A stretch of DNA of 64,000 nt from Alkalibacillus haloalkaliphilus (GCF_007991275.1 NZ_BJYA01000005.1:28873-92872); one strand, 5' to 3'. Positions 1-8,808 are shown, counted from the stretch's first letter. The notes: generated from the sequence alone by a model not told the origin. Program-made: numbers and translations.

Positions 1-639
1 AACCAGATTATGAATATGGGGATCTCCTCAAGCCAGATTAGCGTAACTGGAATCCCCGTCGACCCTAAATTCTCTATCAATGATAACAAACACCAAGTAA
101 AAAAACGTTTAAACTTAAATGAGGATTTACCTACTGCTCTCATTATGGGTGGTGGATTAGGGCTAGGTGGTATTCCAAAAATAGCTCAAACATTATCTAA
201 ATGGAAAGAACAATTACAAATCATTATTTGCACAGGGACAAATGACAAGCTCAAAAAATCTTTGTTAGAAAATGAAGATTTACAACATTCTAACATTAAA
301 ATTTTAGGATACACAGATCACGTCAACGAGTGGATGCAGGCTTCAGACTTATTAATTACAAAGCCTGGTGGGTTGACTTGTTTCGAGGCGATTTTCAAAG
401 GGGTTCCTTTACTTATATATCAGCCGCTTTTCGGACATGAAGAAGAAAATTGCCGATTTTTCGTGAAGCATGGCTTAGCTATTAAGTTATCAGATGAGGC
501 GATGATTGACGATTACATTTACAAATTGCTTTATGACCCTGAAGATATTAATAAGGTTCGTGAAAGAATTGAACAATTTCAACAAAAATTAGACCCACAA
601 AGAAGCGTTAAAAGCATTGTAGACTTTCTCTACCAATAA
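1..639 (+). CDS. Glycosyltransferase, MGDG synthase/UgtP-like (3' part)
   Basis: This is the C-terminal half of a GT-B glycosyltransferase of the monogalactosyldiacylglycerol synthase/UgtP type, which moves a sugar from a UDP-sugar to a membrane lipid or similar acceptor. The frame is open from base 1, so the true start lies left of the window; the ATG at 10 is internal. Seen motifs are VTGIPVDPKF at the domain linker, a glycine-rich MGGGLGLGG turn, and KPGGLTCFEA followed by GHEEEN, the usual nucleotide-sugar-binding region of the family. It ends just before a hairpin shared with the convergent lipoprotein gene. Substrate cannot be read from the fragment; YkoN/UgtP-like proteins are the nearest I recognise. 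Confidence 0.8.
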   Translation, partial: NQIMNMGISSSQISVTGIPVDPKFSINDNKHQVKKRLNLNEDLPTALIMGGGLGLGGIPKIAQTLSKWKEQLQIIICTGTNDKLKKSLLENEDLQHSNIKILGYTDHVNEWMQASDLLITKPGGLTCFEAIFKGVPLLIYQPLFGHEEENCRFFVKHGLAIKLSDEAMIDDYIYKLLYDPEDINKVRERIEQFQQKLDPQRSVKSIVDFLYQ

Positions 640-657
640 GATTAAACGACTATAGCT

Positions 658-694
658 AAAAAACCTCCCTAATTAAATTGTGGGAGGTTTTAAA
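658..694. terminator. Bidirectional terminator
   Basis: AAACCTCCC pairs with GGGAGGTTT around an AT-rich loop, with A-rich and T-rich flanks. It lies between two convergent genes and can serve both. Confidence 0.75.
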
Positions 695-700
695 CTTTGG

Positions 701-2311
701 CTATTCAATAGGTTCAGAATCACTAGTTAAAAGCTTTAAAATATAATCTTTCAAATCCACCATACGTATATACTCGGGAGATTGGTCTGTACCAGATACA
801 ATCATCGAAGCCATTAAGTCATTTTTATGGAAACCACCATGTTCTCCACCCGCTTCATGAATGGTGATCCCTTCTGCTCGAAAAGAATGCCCTGGTTTAG
901 CAGCTAACATAATTTTAGGCGTGTCATGACTATTTAATGCAGTTATTAGATGGTTCAAAACGTCTGGATAATCAGAATAAACTACTTCATTCCTACTCAT
1001 GTTTAAATCTAATATTTGTTCATTTCCTTCTATCGACCAGCTTTGGTCATATCGATCGATCCATTCTCCATTCACTTTAAACTGTAATAATCCCTCAACA
1101 TCAGGACTAATGACATGAACTTCATCCCCTTCTTGCCAAGCTGCGAAATCAATACGACTGTCCTGTAACGACTGCTCAGCTAGTTCAGGAAGAATGCCCG
1201 CATCATGCACATCATACACGTAAGCTGAACGTTGATTGATACCAAATGCCACTTCTCCTTGACTGACCGGTTCACCTAATTCAGCAAAACTATACTCAGC
1301 ATACAAACTTTCTAGATCAATCGCTATATCTTCTTCCTTTTCAAGCATTTGGTCTTGTCCATGGTCGCCAAATACGATGAAAATATTTTCTTCTATTGCT
1401 TCTTCCCAACTTTCATAACTATTTAATATGCCTTGTAAATACTCTTCAGCATCCTCAATACCACCTGTGTAACTTGGACTGTTTTTATGCGTTTCTCTAT
1501 CATTTTCAGGGAAGAATATAAAGGTGAAGTCGGGTTGATCATCTTGGTCAATTAACTCTTGAACTACTTCCATTGAATACTGATCTTGCAATCCAATACG
1601 ATTAAACAAACCATCCGATAACTCCTCTTCATCTTCTATAATTTCTGGTTTAGTAACTCGCCCTAAAGCTAAAACATTAGGCCCTTTTGTTTCGATTGTT
1701 TCAGGTAAATCCGACACTTCATCTAAATATAAAGGGATGGTTAGTTGATGAGGATGGTTACCACGATAAACAATTAAATTAATTGAACCAGACGTTAATC
1801 CCTCTTTATCTAACTCTTCAAAGATTGTTGGCACATCTTCATTTAAATGTTCGTTATTTAAACGATATAAAACATCATATGCCGATTGTGAGAAATCATT
1901 TTTCATCCAAAATTGCCACGTCGTTCCATAATTGACGATACGGTCCTCTTTCTCATCATACCAAGATAGACCTGGTACGTGATGTTGATCTGGCATTTCA
2001 CCGGTCAGGATAGTACTTTCTATAGTCACTGACATACTAGGGACAGGCGCAATTAAGTCTGGGTAATATTGACCGTTCTCTTTTAAATATTGAAGAGCAG
2101 GCGCATCACCTTCTTCAATAACATGATTTAAAGTATGATCCATTATTGAATCAATCATAACCATGACGACTTTTTTATCAGAAAATGAACTGTCGACTTG
2201 TTCTTCGTATTTCTCGTCTTCTGATGATTGATTATGTTGACAACCTGAAATTGTTAAACTAAACAAAACAAATAATAAAAACGTATTAAAGGGTCTGTTC
2301 ACTTTTACCAC
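701..2311 (-). CDS. Alkaline phosphatase/nucleotide pyrophosphatase-fold lipoprotein
   Basis: A 536-residue exported hydrolase of the alkaline phosphatase superfamily (type I phosphodiesterase/nucleotide pyrophosphatase branch). Residues 1-24 form a signal peptide ending in the lipobox ISGC, so the protein should be lipid-anchored outside the membrane. Metal-site motifs are visible in order: VMIDSIMD near residue 50, the nucleophile region SVTIESTILTG, FGDHGQDQ in the middle, and GGEHGGFH near the C-terminus. Together these give the Asp, Thr/Ser and His ligands expected of the fold. The substrate is unknown; phosphodiesters or nucleotide phosphates are likely. It has no evident operon partner and converges on the glycosyltransferase gene. 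Confidence 0.82.
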   Translation of the reverse strand: MVKVNRPFNTFLLFVLFSLTISGCQHNQSSEDEKYEEQVDSSFSDKKVVMVMIDSIMDHTLNHVIEEGDAPALQYLKENGQYYPDLIAPVPSMSVTIESTILTGEMPDQHHVPGLSWYDEKEDRIVNYGTTWQFWMKNDFSQSAYDVLYRLNNEHLNEDVPTIFEELDKEGLTSGSINLIVYRGNHPHQLTIPLYLDEVSDLPETIETKGPNVLALGRVTKPEIIEDEEELSDGLFNRIGLQDQYSMEVVQELIDQDDQPDFTFIFFPENDRETHKNSPSYTGGIEDAEEYLQGILNSYESWEEAIEENIFIVFGDHGQDQMLEKEEDIAIDLESLYAEYSFAELGEPVSQGEVAFGINQRSAYVYDVHDAGILPELAEQSLQDSRIDFAAWQEGDEVHVISPDVEGLLQFKVNGEWIDRYDQSWSIEGNEQILDLNMSRNEVVYSDYPDVLNHLITALNSHDTPKIMLAAKPGHSFRAEGITIHEAGGEHGGFHKNDLMASMIVSGTDQSPEYIRMVDLKDYILKLLTSDSEPIE

Positions 2312-2392
2312 CCTTTCTAGTGGATTGTTTATTTAGTGGCATGTAAACAGTATTTTTCCCTTATTCAACGTAACTACTCTTATTCCAATTGT

Positions 2393-2677
2393 TTATTTTT
2401 CTATTAGCATTAAATAAAAATCACCGACAGAACCTTCTTCATATAAATTCGTAAAAGAGGTCGAGTAATTGTAGATCGTTGCTTCCATGTTCATTTGTTC
2501 ATCTGGTACTGATACTCGGAAGTCATTTTGATACAGTAACGTTGTCACATCATGATAATCTTCGTGTTTCACTTTAAAACTAAACTTTATTAACCTTTTA
2601 ACTTCAGCAGCTACATATATTTGACTAGACTCAAACTCCTCTGCAGTTATTAAATAATCGTTTATATAAATGTTCAT
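2393..2677 (-). CDS. YkvR-like DUF3219 family protein
   Basis: A 94-residue soluble protein resembling Bacillus YkvR (DUF3219). The family pattern is seen in KFSFKVKHEDYHDVTTLLY, then a V-P-E-like segment, then NYSTSFTNLYEEG followed by DFYL. Its function is unknown in the family. In Bacillus subtilis ykvR lies in the same general neighbourhood as the queuosine genes, as here. The start has a good ribosome site (AGGAGG). Its leader carries an 11-bp hairpin at 2698-2726 ahead of the ribosome site. Confidence 0.72.
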   Translation of the reverse strand: MNIYINDYLITAEEFESSQIYVAAEVKRLIKFSFKVKHEDYHDVTTLLYQNDFRVSVPDEQMNMEATIYNYSTSFTNLYEEGSVGDFYLMLIEK

Positions 2678-2697
2678 TTAAAAGCCTCCTATAAAAT

Positions 2698-2726
2698 AAA
2701 CCTCCAGCTAACTGCTGAAGGTTTCT
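2698..2726 (-). promoter_or_regulatory. Leader hairpin upstream of the YkvR-like gene
   Basis: On the minus strand AAACCTTCAGC pairs with GCTGGAGGTTT (one G-U) around a 5-base loop, followed by ATTTTAT and then the ribosome site of the YkvR-like gene. It could be a weak terminator or attenuator. The U-run is poor, so its role is unclear. Confidence 0.35.
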
Positions 2727-2885
2727 CTTCCCCTTAATAATTCAATAAATCTTGTTTATTTTCAACTATGACGATTTGAGCATTACCTGTCTTATTTTTG
2801 GAAGTATTAGTGGATAATTCATGATTTCTACTATACAATAGTATTAAATTTCCTTTTTATGAAATTAATGAAAGGACTGATGATT

Positions 2886-3167
2886 ATGACAGTGATTGGT
2901 TGGCTAGCTCTTGTTGTTTTATTACTTGTCATCTTTTCAGTTACAACCATTCTGTTCATCCGACCACCACACAACCCAACCCTTGTCCATGCGTTATCGA
3001 TCACACCTTTAATTGCAGGTGTCCTATTTGCGTTTACGTTACCCAATTCACTCATTTTCTCTGATGAAAGTGTAGCGTCATTTGTTAATATTATCGTACC
3101 TTTAGGCTGTATAATCGCTGCTTTTCCATTGGTTATTAGAGCGAATCGAGTGAAAAAAGCAATTTAA
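2886..3167 (+). CDS. Small membrane protein, three predicted helices
   Basis: A hydrophobic protein of about 93 residues with three likely membrane segments (roughly residues 2-25, 35-55 and 68-86) and a basic C-terminal tail ending RVKKAI. I do not recognise a family. ATGs also occur at 2859, 2868 and 2880. AAAGGA at 2871-2876 lies nine bases before the ATG at 2886 and no ribosome site precedes 2859, so 2886 is preferred. It is followed by a hairpin shared with the convergent c-di-GMP phosphodiesterase gene. It has no operon partner. Confidence 0.6.
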   Translation: MTVIGWLALVVLLLVIFSVTTILFIRPPHNPTLVHALSITPLIAGVLFAFTLPNSLIFSDESVASFVNIIVPLGCIIAAFPLVIRANRVKKAI

Positions 3168-3200
3168 AAAAAGAGGCTGATTTATATACAGCCTCTTTCA
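3168..3200. terminator. Bidirectional terminator
   Basis: AAAGAGGCTG pairs perfectly with CAGCCTCTTT around a short AT loop, between convergent genes. Confidence 0.8.
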
Positions 3201-3205
3201 ACTTC

Positions 3206-5167
3206 TTAATAATGACTTAATTCTTCTTCTAATTGCTTCTTCTCAGTTATATCCACACAAGAACCAATCACTTCGATCACTTCACCATTCTCAATAATTG
3301 GCCTTAACTTCGCAATGTAGTGTATACCATTAAGCTCAGCTTCATAGCTCGCATCTTGACCTTCCCAAGCTTGAGTATAGTACTCTTCCTTTTCTTTAGC
3401 TTGTTTAGTCGGAACAAAGTCATATAACGTTTGTCCAACAACATCATTAGGGGTTAAACCGAGCTTTCGAACTAATTCTCCTTCACACAATGTATGAACA
3501 TATCCACGGCTCGTTTTAATAAATTTAAGTGTCATACCTTGTTGTTGACTTAATGTATTTTTCAAGTCTCGTTGTAGTTGTTTTAGTTCTAGTTCTGCTT
3601 TCTTTCTCCTCGTAATGTCACGAGAAACGATAATGATGTGTGAGATTGAACCATCTTTAGTTAAAACAGGATTGCCGTGGGCTTCTACCCACAATTCATT
3701 ACCTTTAGCATCCTTTAGTCTTGCTTCAACATAATGTGACTCTTTCGTTTTAAAAAGATGTTTAAATTCTTCTTGCACATGTTCGATATCTTTTTTAGCA
3801 ATAAAATTAAAAATTAATTGCCCTTCCATTTGAGAACGGTCATAACCGAGCAGTTTATTATTAGATGTTGATGCATATTCAATAATTCCTTCACTACTTA
3901 CAGAGACCAAGAAATCAGACATGTTTTCAGTTATCAATCGGTATTTTTGTTCACTATCGATTAAAGCTTTCTCTAGGCTTTTTTGTTTTGTCATATCTTT
4001 AATGACACTATATACACCAACTACTCGCTCTCCTAAACGCATTGGAAAGCAATTGACATTACATGAAACGTAACCACCTTCTTTATGAATGAGCTGAACA
4101 TCAATTGGATCTGGTTCCCCACCCAATACAACTGTTTCAAAATGTTCCCGTGTTCTCTCAGCATCATCTGGGTGGACGTGTACATCGAGTTCTTTATTCA
4201 AGACTTCATGTTGTTCGAAGCCTAATATTTTTGCCACAGCTGGATTTACACTTAATATTTTACCGGTCAAGCTAAATGAACAGACTAAGTCTGGGTTTTG
4301 CTCAAACAACGACTTAAAGCGATGGTCGTGTATTTGTGCTGACCTTAAGTTCACTTTCTCTTCCAATCGGTAAATCATTTCAATCGCTTTAGATTCATAA
4401 TGGGTTATATTTGCCTCAAAATCATTTGATAACATTGGTTTACTAAACACGAACCCTTGTGCTACTGAACAGTGATGCAACGCTAAAAAAGTAACGACTT
4501 CTTCCGTTTCAACACCTTCAGCTATAATTTGCAAATCTAAGTTGTGACACATTTGAATAATGTTTTTAACGATTGTTGAGTCTTTATGGCTATAAGGAAT
4601 ATCACTCATAAAAGATCGATCTAACTTTACTGTTGTAATTGGTAGATCACGCATATAAACTAATGTTGAATTTCCTTTGCCGAAGTCATCGATTGCTACT
4701 CTTACGCCTGTTTTTGAGATTTTTTTCAATGTGTATATAACATTTGAAATATCACTCATGACGGCGTTTTCTGTAATTTCAAGTTCTAAATAATGTGCTG
4801 CCAGTCCAGTTTCTTCCAATGTATCCATAATAACTTCGTAGAGTTCATTTTGTTCAAAGTCAAGCGGTGAAATATTAACAGAGATGACCGCTTTTTGTAA
4901 GCCTTCGTCATGCCACTGTTTATTTTGTTTACATGACTCTTTTAGTACCCATTTCGTGATATCAGTAATCGCACCCGTTTTTTCGGCCATAGGAATGAAG
5001 TCCGCCGGTGAAACCCAACCTTTTGTAGGATGTTCCCAACGAAGTAATGCTTCGATCCCAACAACTTCTCCTGTTGTTAAACTGATTTGTGGCTGATAGG
5101 CCAACTTAAACTCTTCATTCTTTATAGCAGACAAAAAATCTTGTCGCTCAAATACTTGATCACTCAT
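3206..5167 (-). CDS. c-di-GMP phosphodiesterase: EAL domain plus three PAS domains
   Basis: A cytoplasmic signalling enzyme of about 653 residues that should hydrolyse cyclic di-GMP. The EAL domain is N-terminal (about residues 8-255), which is the reverse of the usual sensor-then-output order. All expected catalytic and metal residues are present: EALLRW (Glu39), VNISP, ELEITE, IDDFGKG, KLDRSF, AEGVET and QGFVFSKP. It is followed by three PAS domains (about 285-405, 410-535, 540-650), the first two with PAC-like ends. There is no GGDEF domain and no membrane segment. The ATG at 5167 has AAGGAG seven bases upstream; the ATG eight codons earlier has none. Confidence 0.9.
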   Translation of the reverse strand: MSDQVFERQDFLSAIKNEEFKLAYQPQISLTTGEVVGIEALLRWEHPTKGWVSPADFIPMAEKTGAITDITKWVLKESCKQNKQWHDEGLQKAVISVNISPLDFEQNELYEVIMDTLEETGLAAHYLELEITENAVMSDISNVIYTLKKISKTGVRVAIDDFGKGNSTLVYMRDLPITTVKLDRSFMSDIPYSHKDSTIVKNIIQMCHNLDLQIIAEGVETEEVVTFLALHHCSVAQGFVFSKPMLSNDFEANITHYESKAIEMIYRLEEKVNLRSAQIHDHRFKSLFEQNPDLVCSFSLTGKILSVNPAVAKILGFEQHEVLNKELDVHVHPDDAERTREHFETVVLGGEPDPIDVQLIHKEGGYVSCNVNCFPMRLGERVVGVYSVIKDMTKQKSLEKALIDSEQKYRLITENMSDFLVSVSSEGIIEYASTSNNKLLGYDRSQMEGQLIFNFIAKKDIEHVQEEFKHLFKTKESHYVEARLKDAKGNELWVEAHGNPVLTKDGSISHIIIVSRDITRRKKAELELKQLQRDLKNTLSQQQGMTLKFIKTSRGYVHTLCEGELVRKLGLTPNDVVGQTLYDFVPTKQAKEKEEYYTQAWEGQDASYEAELNGIHYIAKLRPIIENGEVIEVIGSCVDITEKKQLEEELSHY

Positions 5168-5267
5168 TATGCCACTCCTTAAACACATCAAACAGCTGCA
5201 GTTTTTAGTTTATAAACTATAGGTCTTTATACCCTCATTGTTAAAGTGAAAAACTCTTTGGACCAAT

Positions 5268-5302
5268 AAAAAAGTTAAGCCACGGTTCATTAGTGGCCTA
5301 AC
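5268..5302 (-). terminator. Orphan terminator-like hairpin
   Basis: The minus strand shows a nine-pair stem followed by CTTTTTTATT. It lies about 255 bases past the end of queE, which already has its own terminator, so it may end a separate short transcript or catch read-through. Confidence 0.5.
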
Positions 5303-5512
5303 CATTATATCGGACAAATTTCTCTTACATTTAACATTTAGTCAAACTCTTTATTATGGAATTCTTTCTACACCAGAATCCATTTAACACACATCTACCT
5401 TAATATCTTGTAATATACCTACATCTAGGTCAATGTTCTCATCCCCTCAGTTTAGAATTAGACGTTATGATGGCATTTATACGCAGACCGACTAATAATA
5501 GGAAAATAAAAA

Positions 5513-5550
5513 AAAGAATGGATTTTCTCGTAAAAGAAAACCCATTCTCA
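5513..5550 (-). terminator. Terminator of the queCDE operon
   Basis: On the minus strand AGAATGG-GTTTTCTT pairs with the matching arm ending CCATTCT and is followed by an eight-T run, directly after the queE stop. Confidence 0.85.
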
Positions 5551-5556
5551 TATTAG

Positions 5557-6288
5557 TTAAACGCCTCGCTTATTGCCCCAAACTAATGTATGAAGTTGAG
5601 GTAAAACACGAACGTTATTGAGTTCATCATCTTGTACAACTCGATCAATTAATTGTTCATATTGGTTAAGTAAAGTACTCGTTAAATTGTCAATGTCTTC
5701 ACCGTGAACATCACGGTTTCCGACTTGAAGGTAAAGTGGGATTTGAGGATAACGCTCTCCAATTCCTTTTGCGTATTGATAATCTGCTTCATCAAATATA
5801 ACGACTTTCAAACTCGTTTGTTCTAACCGGTTGTGGTCTGTTAGATTATGAATAATGCGGTCAAGTATGGCAAAGTCTGTGCTCATATTTGAACTTGGTG
5901 GCTTTGGAGAAATCGTCAAGTCATCGATTTGTGTAAACCAATCTTGCCAACGACTTCCTTGTGTTTCTAAAGCAACTTCGATTTCATTTTGCTTAAGTAG
6001 GTTAATTAACTCATTTAAATTTTTTAATAAAGCTGGGTTACCACCTGAGATCGTCACATGATTAAAAAGATCTCCACCGATTTCTTTAAGTCTATTCCAT
6101 ATATCTTCAGCTGTCATTTGAACGATTTCATCTTTTGCGGATCCGTCCCAAGTAAACGCTGAGTCACACCAAGAACAAGAATAATCGCAACCGGCCGTTC
6201 GAACGAACATCGTCTTTTTACCGATGACCATCCCTTCCCCTTGAATCGTTGGGCCGAATATTTCTAAAACGGGAATTTTACTCATCAT
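5557..6288 (-). CDS. queE: 7-carboxy-7-deazaguanine synthase QueE
   Basis: A radical SAM enzyme of 243 residues that rearranges 6-carboxytetrahydropterin to 7-carboxy-7-deazaguanine in preQ0/queuosine synthesis. The N-terminus IPVLEIFGPTIQGEG and the cluster motif C-x3-C-x2-C in CDYSCSWC (about residues 34-41) are typical, as are TISGGNPAL, LETQGS and TISPKPPS. The C-terminus PQLHTLVWGNKRGV closely matches Bacillus QueE. It is the third gene of queCDE and overlaps the end of queD by 11 bases, indicating translational coupling. Expression should follow the upstream PreQ1 riboswitch. Confidence 0.96.
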   Translation of the reverse strand: MMSKIPVLEIFGPTIQGEGMVIGKKTMFVRTAGCDYSCSWCDSAFTWDGSAKDEIVQMTAEDIWNRLKEIGGDLFNHVTISGGNPALLKNLNELINLLKQNEIEVALETQGSRWQDWFTQIDDLTISPKPPSSNMSTDFAILDRIIHNLTDHNRLEQTSLKVVIFDEADYQYAKGIGERYPQIPLYLQVGNRDVHGEDIDNLTSTLLNQYEQLIDRVVQDDELNNVRVLPQLHTLVWGNKRGV

Positions 6289-6754
6289 TCATCCACTCCC
6301 GTCTAGCTTCAGCGTAACTCGTTGGTGTTTCGAATAGACGAATGAATTCAACACGCGTCCCGTCATAACGACTTTCATCTTGTTGTAAGGCTTCATCCAT
6401 TTTTTCATAAATCCATACGACCATATTTTCTGCGGTTGTGTTCATCGGAGGAAGCATTTCGTTAAGGTAACGGTGATCGAGATAAATTTCAATCAGTTCT
6501 TTCCAGATCTTCTTAATATCACCGAAATCAATTAAAATACCGGTGTCGTCAACATAGCCACTTATGCCGAAGATGACTTTGTACGTATGACCGTGTAAGT
6601 TTTTACATTTACCTTCGTAACAATGTAAATGGTGGGCTGCATCAAAAGTGAATTCTTTACTGACCATAACGCGTTTGTTGTGATATTTTAATTGTTCACG
6701 TTTAATATCTTCATCTAACTTCTCTAGCCGGTCAACAATTTTAAAATCCCACAT
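6278..6754 (-). CDS. queD: 6-carboxytetrahydropterin synthase QueD
   Basis: A zinc enzyme of 158 residues that converts dihydroneopterin triphosphate to 6-carboxytetrahydropterin, the second step to preQ0. The zinc histidines are seen in FDAAHHLHCYEGKCKNLHGHTY, whose Cys is the catalytic Cys position. Further family motifs are GILIDFGD, LDHRYLNE and PTAEN-like NTTAENM. Its start overlaps the queC stop as TAATG, and its end overlaps queE. The basic N-terminal extension of about 30 residues is shared with Bacillus QueD. Confidence 0.95.
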   Translation of the reverse strand: MWDFKIVDRLEKLDEDIKREQLKYHNKRVMVSKEFTFDAAHHLHCYEGKCKNLHGHTYKVIFGISGYVDDTGILIDFGDIKKIWKELIEIYLDHRYLNEMLPPMNTTAENMVVWIYEKMDEALQQDESRYDGTRVEFIRLFETPTSYAEARREWMNDE

Positions 6755-7410
6755 TATGAAACACCCTTTTCAGTTAAGTATGCATCTAACCCTTCACGTC
6801 TTAACTGGCATGCTGGGCATTCACCGCAACCTTCAGCCATTACACCGTTATAGCATGTTAACGTTCTATTTTGAACGAAATCGAGTGCCCCTAATTCGTC
6901 TGATAACTGCCACACTTCTTTCTTATCACGCCACATAAGTGGAGTATGAATAACGAATTGATCATCCATTGATAAATTTAAAGTGACATTCAATGACTTA
7001 ATAAAGCCATCACGACAATCTGGATAGCCGCTAAAATCTGTTTCTGATACGCCTGTAATAATATGTTTTGCACCAATTTGTTTACCTAAAACGGCAGCGA
7101 ACGATAAAAATAAATGATTACGTCCTTCTACAAATGTCGATGGTAATTCACCATCTTTCTCTTCAATCTCGATATCATCACGTGTTAACGCATTAGCTGA
7201 TAATTGGCTAATGAGTGACATATCGAGCACGCGATTGTTTACACCTAATTCTTTTGCGATTTCTTGAGCGACCTCAATTTCAAGGTCATGACGTTGATTG
7301 TAATCAAATGTTACCGTTTCAACTTCCTTAAAATTCTCTAATGCCCAAAACAAACACGTTGTACTGTCTTGACCACCGCTAAATACGACTAATGCTTTCT
7401 CGTTTTTCAT
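6754..7410 (-). CDS. queC: 7-cyano-7-deazaguanine synthase QueC
   Basis: An ATP-dependent amidotransfer/dehydration enzyme of about 218 residues that converts 7-carboxy-7-deazaguanine to preQ0. The PP-loop [10 protein letters not shown] is near the N-terminus. The zinc-binding set lies in [22 protein letters not shown] near the C-terminus. The ATG at 7410 has AGGTGA five bases upstream and is preferred over the ATG seven codons earlier. It is the first gene of queCDE. No queF (preQ0 to preQ1 reductase) lies in this window, so that step must be encoded elsewhere. Confidence 0.95.
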   Translation of the reverse strand: MKNEKALVVFSGGQDSTTCLFWALENFKEVETVTFDYNQRHDLEIEVAQEIAKELGVNNRVLDMSLISQLSANALTRDDIEIEEKDGELPSTFVEGRNHLFLSFAAVLGKQIGAKHIITGVSETDFSGYPDCRDGFIKSLNVTLNLSMDDQFVIHTPLMWRDKKEVWQLSDELGALDFVQNRTLTCYNGVMAEGCGECPACQLRREGLDAYLTEKGVS

Positions 7411-7462
7411 CTTTATCACCTGTTTTTTCATATTTAGCCAACAGATACATGCAAAACGTCAT

Positions 7463-7492
7463 AAAAAAAGCCACACCCCTAAGGATATGGCT
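7463..7492 (-). terminator. Expression-platform terminator of the PreQ1 riboswitch
   Basis: On the minus strand AGCCATATCC pairs with GGGGTGTGGCT (two G-U pairs), followed by seven Ts. It lies between the aptamer and queC, so it can act as the switchable terminator. Confidence 0.85.
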
Positions 7493-7507
7493 GGACAATT
7501 AAGTATC

Positions 7508-7546
7508 CCTAGTTTTTTATAGAGGGTTTTGGCTAGAACCTCTCCC
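7508..7546 (-). promoter_or_regulatory. PreQ1-I riboswitch aptamer
   Basis: The minus strand carries AGAGGTTCTAGC, a short A-rich loop, CCCTCT, and then ATAAAAAACTAG. This is the conserved PreQ1-I (H-type pseudoknot) arrangement: P1 stem, ligand loop and A-rich tail pairing back into the loop. It lies ahead of queC and a terminator, so bound preQ1 should stop transcription of queCDE. Confidence 0.93.
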
Positions 7547-7634
7547 GATTGAAGTAACCGGATTTTGCTTATGTGATTTTTCACAGCTTTGATTATATCA
7601 TAGATTATGAGATTGATTGAATGGTTATGTTTAA

Positions 7635-8219
7635 CTATTTTGTTACAGCTTTAAAGTTAAATTGGTCTTTGATCTGATCATATTCTCGGTCTAAAATTCC
7701 CATTAAAACATCTGATGCATACTCACCATCGATTGGGACATTTTCGCGCTCCATTCCTTCTTGGACGAAACCGCACTTTTCATAACATGCAATAGCCCTT
7801 TTGTTAAAATCGAGCACGCGAAGTCCGACACGGTGAAGTTGTAATTGTTCAAAAGCATACTGTAAGACGAGTTGGGTAATCTCTGTACCTAAGCCTAATC
7901 CCCATACAGTAGAGTCAAAGATTCCAACTGAATAACTAGCACGGTTACTACGTTGATCGAGACGGAGACGAGCATGGCCTACCCAGCGTCCTTCGTATTC
8001 TATACACCATTCTAGTGGATTTTGCTCAGTTTTCTTAATAAACGCTTTGGCATCTTCATAAGTAAACTCTCGTAGATTGTGCGTGTCGCCACCGAACAAT
8101 TTAACAACTTCAGGGTTACGTCCAAGCTGAAAGCGGTCATTGATATCTTGCTTTTTAGGCAACCTTAACGTCACACGCTCTCCAAAGATCAATGGTGCTT
8201 GATTTACTTTTTCCAGCAT
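7635..8219 (-). CDS. GNAT N-acetyltransferase, RimJ/RimL type
   Basis: A cytoplasmic acetyl-CoA-dependent acetyltransferase of about 194 residues. The pattern is that of RimJ/RimL-like GNATs: GERVTLRLPKKQD at strand 1, the acetyl-CoA loop as WGLGLGTEITQLVLQYAF (about residues 107-124), and NKRAIACYEKCGFVQEG near the C-terminus. The natural acceptor cannot be told from sequence. GAGG sits five bases before the ATG at 8219, so that start is chosen over the GTG and ATG just ahead. Another GNAT of similar type is at 41275. Confidence 0.85.
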   Translation of the reverse strand: MLEKVNQAPLIFGERVTLRLPKKQDINDRFQLGRNPEVVKLFGGDTHNLREFTYEDAKAFIKKTEQNPLEWCIEYEGRWVGHARLRLDQRSNRASYSVGIFDSTVWGLGLGTEITQLVLQYAFEQLQLHRVGLRVLDFNKRAIACYEKCGFVQEGMERENVPIDGEYASDVLMGILDREYDQIKDQFNFKAVTK

Positions 8220-8230
8220 CATCACCTCAT

Positions 8231-8806
8231 TTATTCAAATATAATCGGAACCGAACGCTCTTCACTCGCTTTCAAGTCATGAATGTGAAGAACACCTTCA
8301 CCTGAACTTGGTTGATCTGTCAATGTCATGTTTAATTCAAGCCCCGTCCATTCAAAGTCACTTGATAAGTCACCGAACCAGTCGTCATCGATCTCGACAT
8401 GCTCGATTGTTTCACCTAAATGATCAACGATTTCTAACTCAACTTGATTCACAGCATCGACATGAATCATCCCTTCAATCGAGATTGTATCAGTGATGAC
8501 AGTGTCAGGTTGTGGTGAATGAAGTTCGAAGTTATCTGTTTGCGGGTTACTCGCCGACTCTACTTCTTCCTCTACTTGATCTTGTTCACTTTCTTCTGCT
8601 TGTTGTTCTTCAGATGAATTTTGCCTTTCTCGTTGTAGTTCACGCGTCTTTTCTTCTAGTTCTAATTGTAAAGATTGAATTTGTTCTTCCTGACTTTCAA
8701 TCGTTGAAGACAGTTCCTGAACTTGCTCTTCAGATACTCCTTCTGGTTCCGATTGACAGGCTATTAAAACCATACTCAAACTGATACATATGATGATTAA
8801 CCGCAA
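8231..8806 (-). CDS. Lipoprotein with coiled coil and Ig-like C-terminal domain
   Basis: A 191-residue lipoprotein. The signal peptide ends in LIAC (Cys17). It is followed by a Glu/Gln-rich coiled coil (about residues 24-65) and an acidic linker. The beta-rich C-terminal domain (about 92-191) runs from FELHSPQPDTVI to SGEGVLHIHDL and resembles the Gmad2 spore-germination Ig-like domain; that match is tentative. The TTG start has AAAGGGG upstream. Two bases separate it from the membrane protein gene at 8809-9222, which precedes it in the same operon. A role on the outer face of the membrane is likely. Confidence 0.65.
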   Translation of the reverse strand: MRLIIICISLSMVLIACQSEPEGVSEEQVQELSSTIESQEEQIQSLQLELEEKTRELQRERQNSSEEQQAEESEQDQVEEEVESASNPQTDNFELHSPQPDTVITDTISIEGMIHVDAVNQVELEIVDHLGETIEHVEIDDDWFGDLSSDFEWTGLELNMTLTDQPSSGEGVLHIHDLKASEERSVPIIFE

Positions 8807-8808
8807 TG

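Larger units (their letters stand above)
5168..5556. other. Gene-free gap with an orphan terminator-like hairpin
   Basis: No convincing gene is seen in this 389-base gap. It holds the queE terminator (5513-5550). It also holds a second minus-strand hairpin at 5268-5302, where TTAGGCCAC pairs with GTGGCTTAA (one G-U) and is followed by a T-run. No gene ends just before that second hairpin. Confidence 0.5.

Noticed and set aside
5330..5460. Short minus-strand frame ending DIKVDVC
   Set aside because: It has an in-frame stop just upstream and no start codon; perhaps a remnant, but too short to call.
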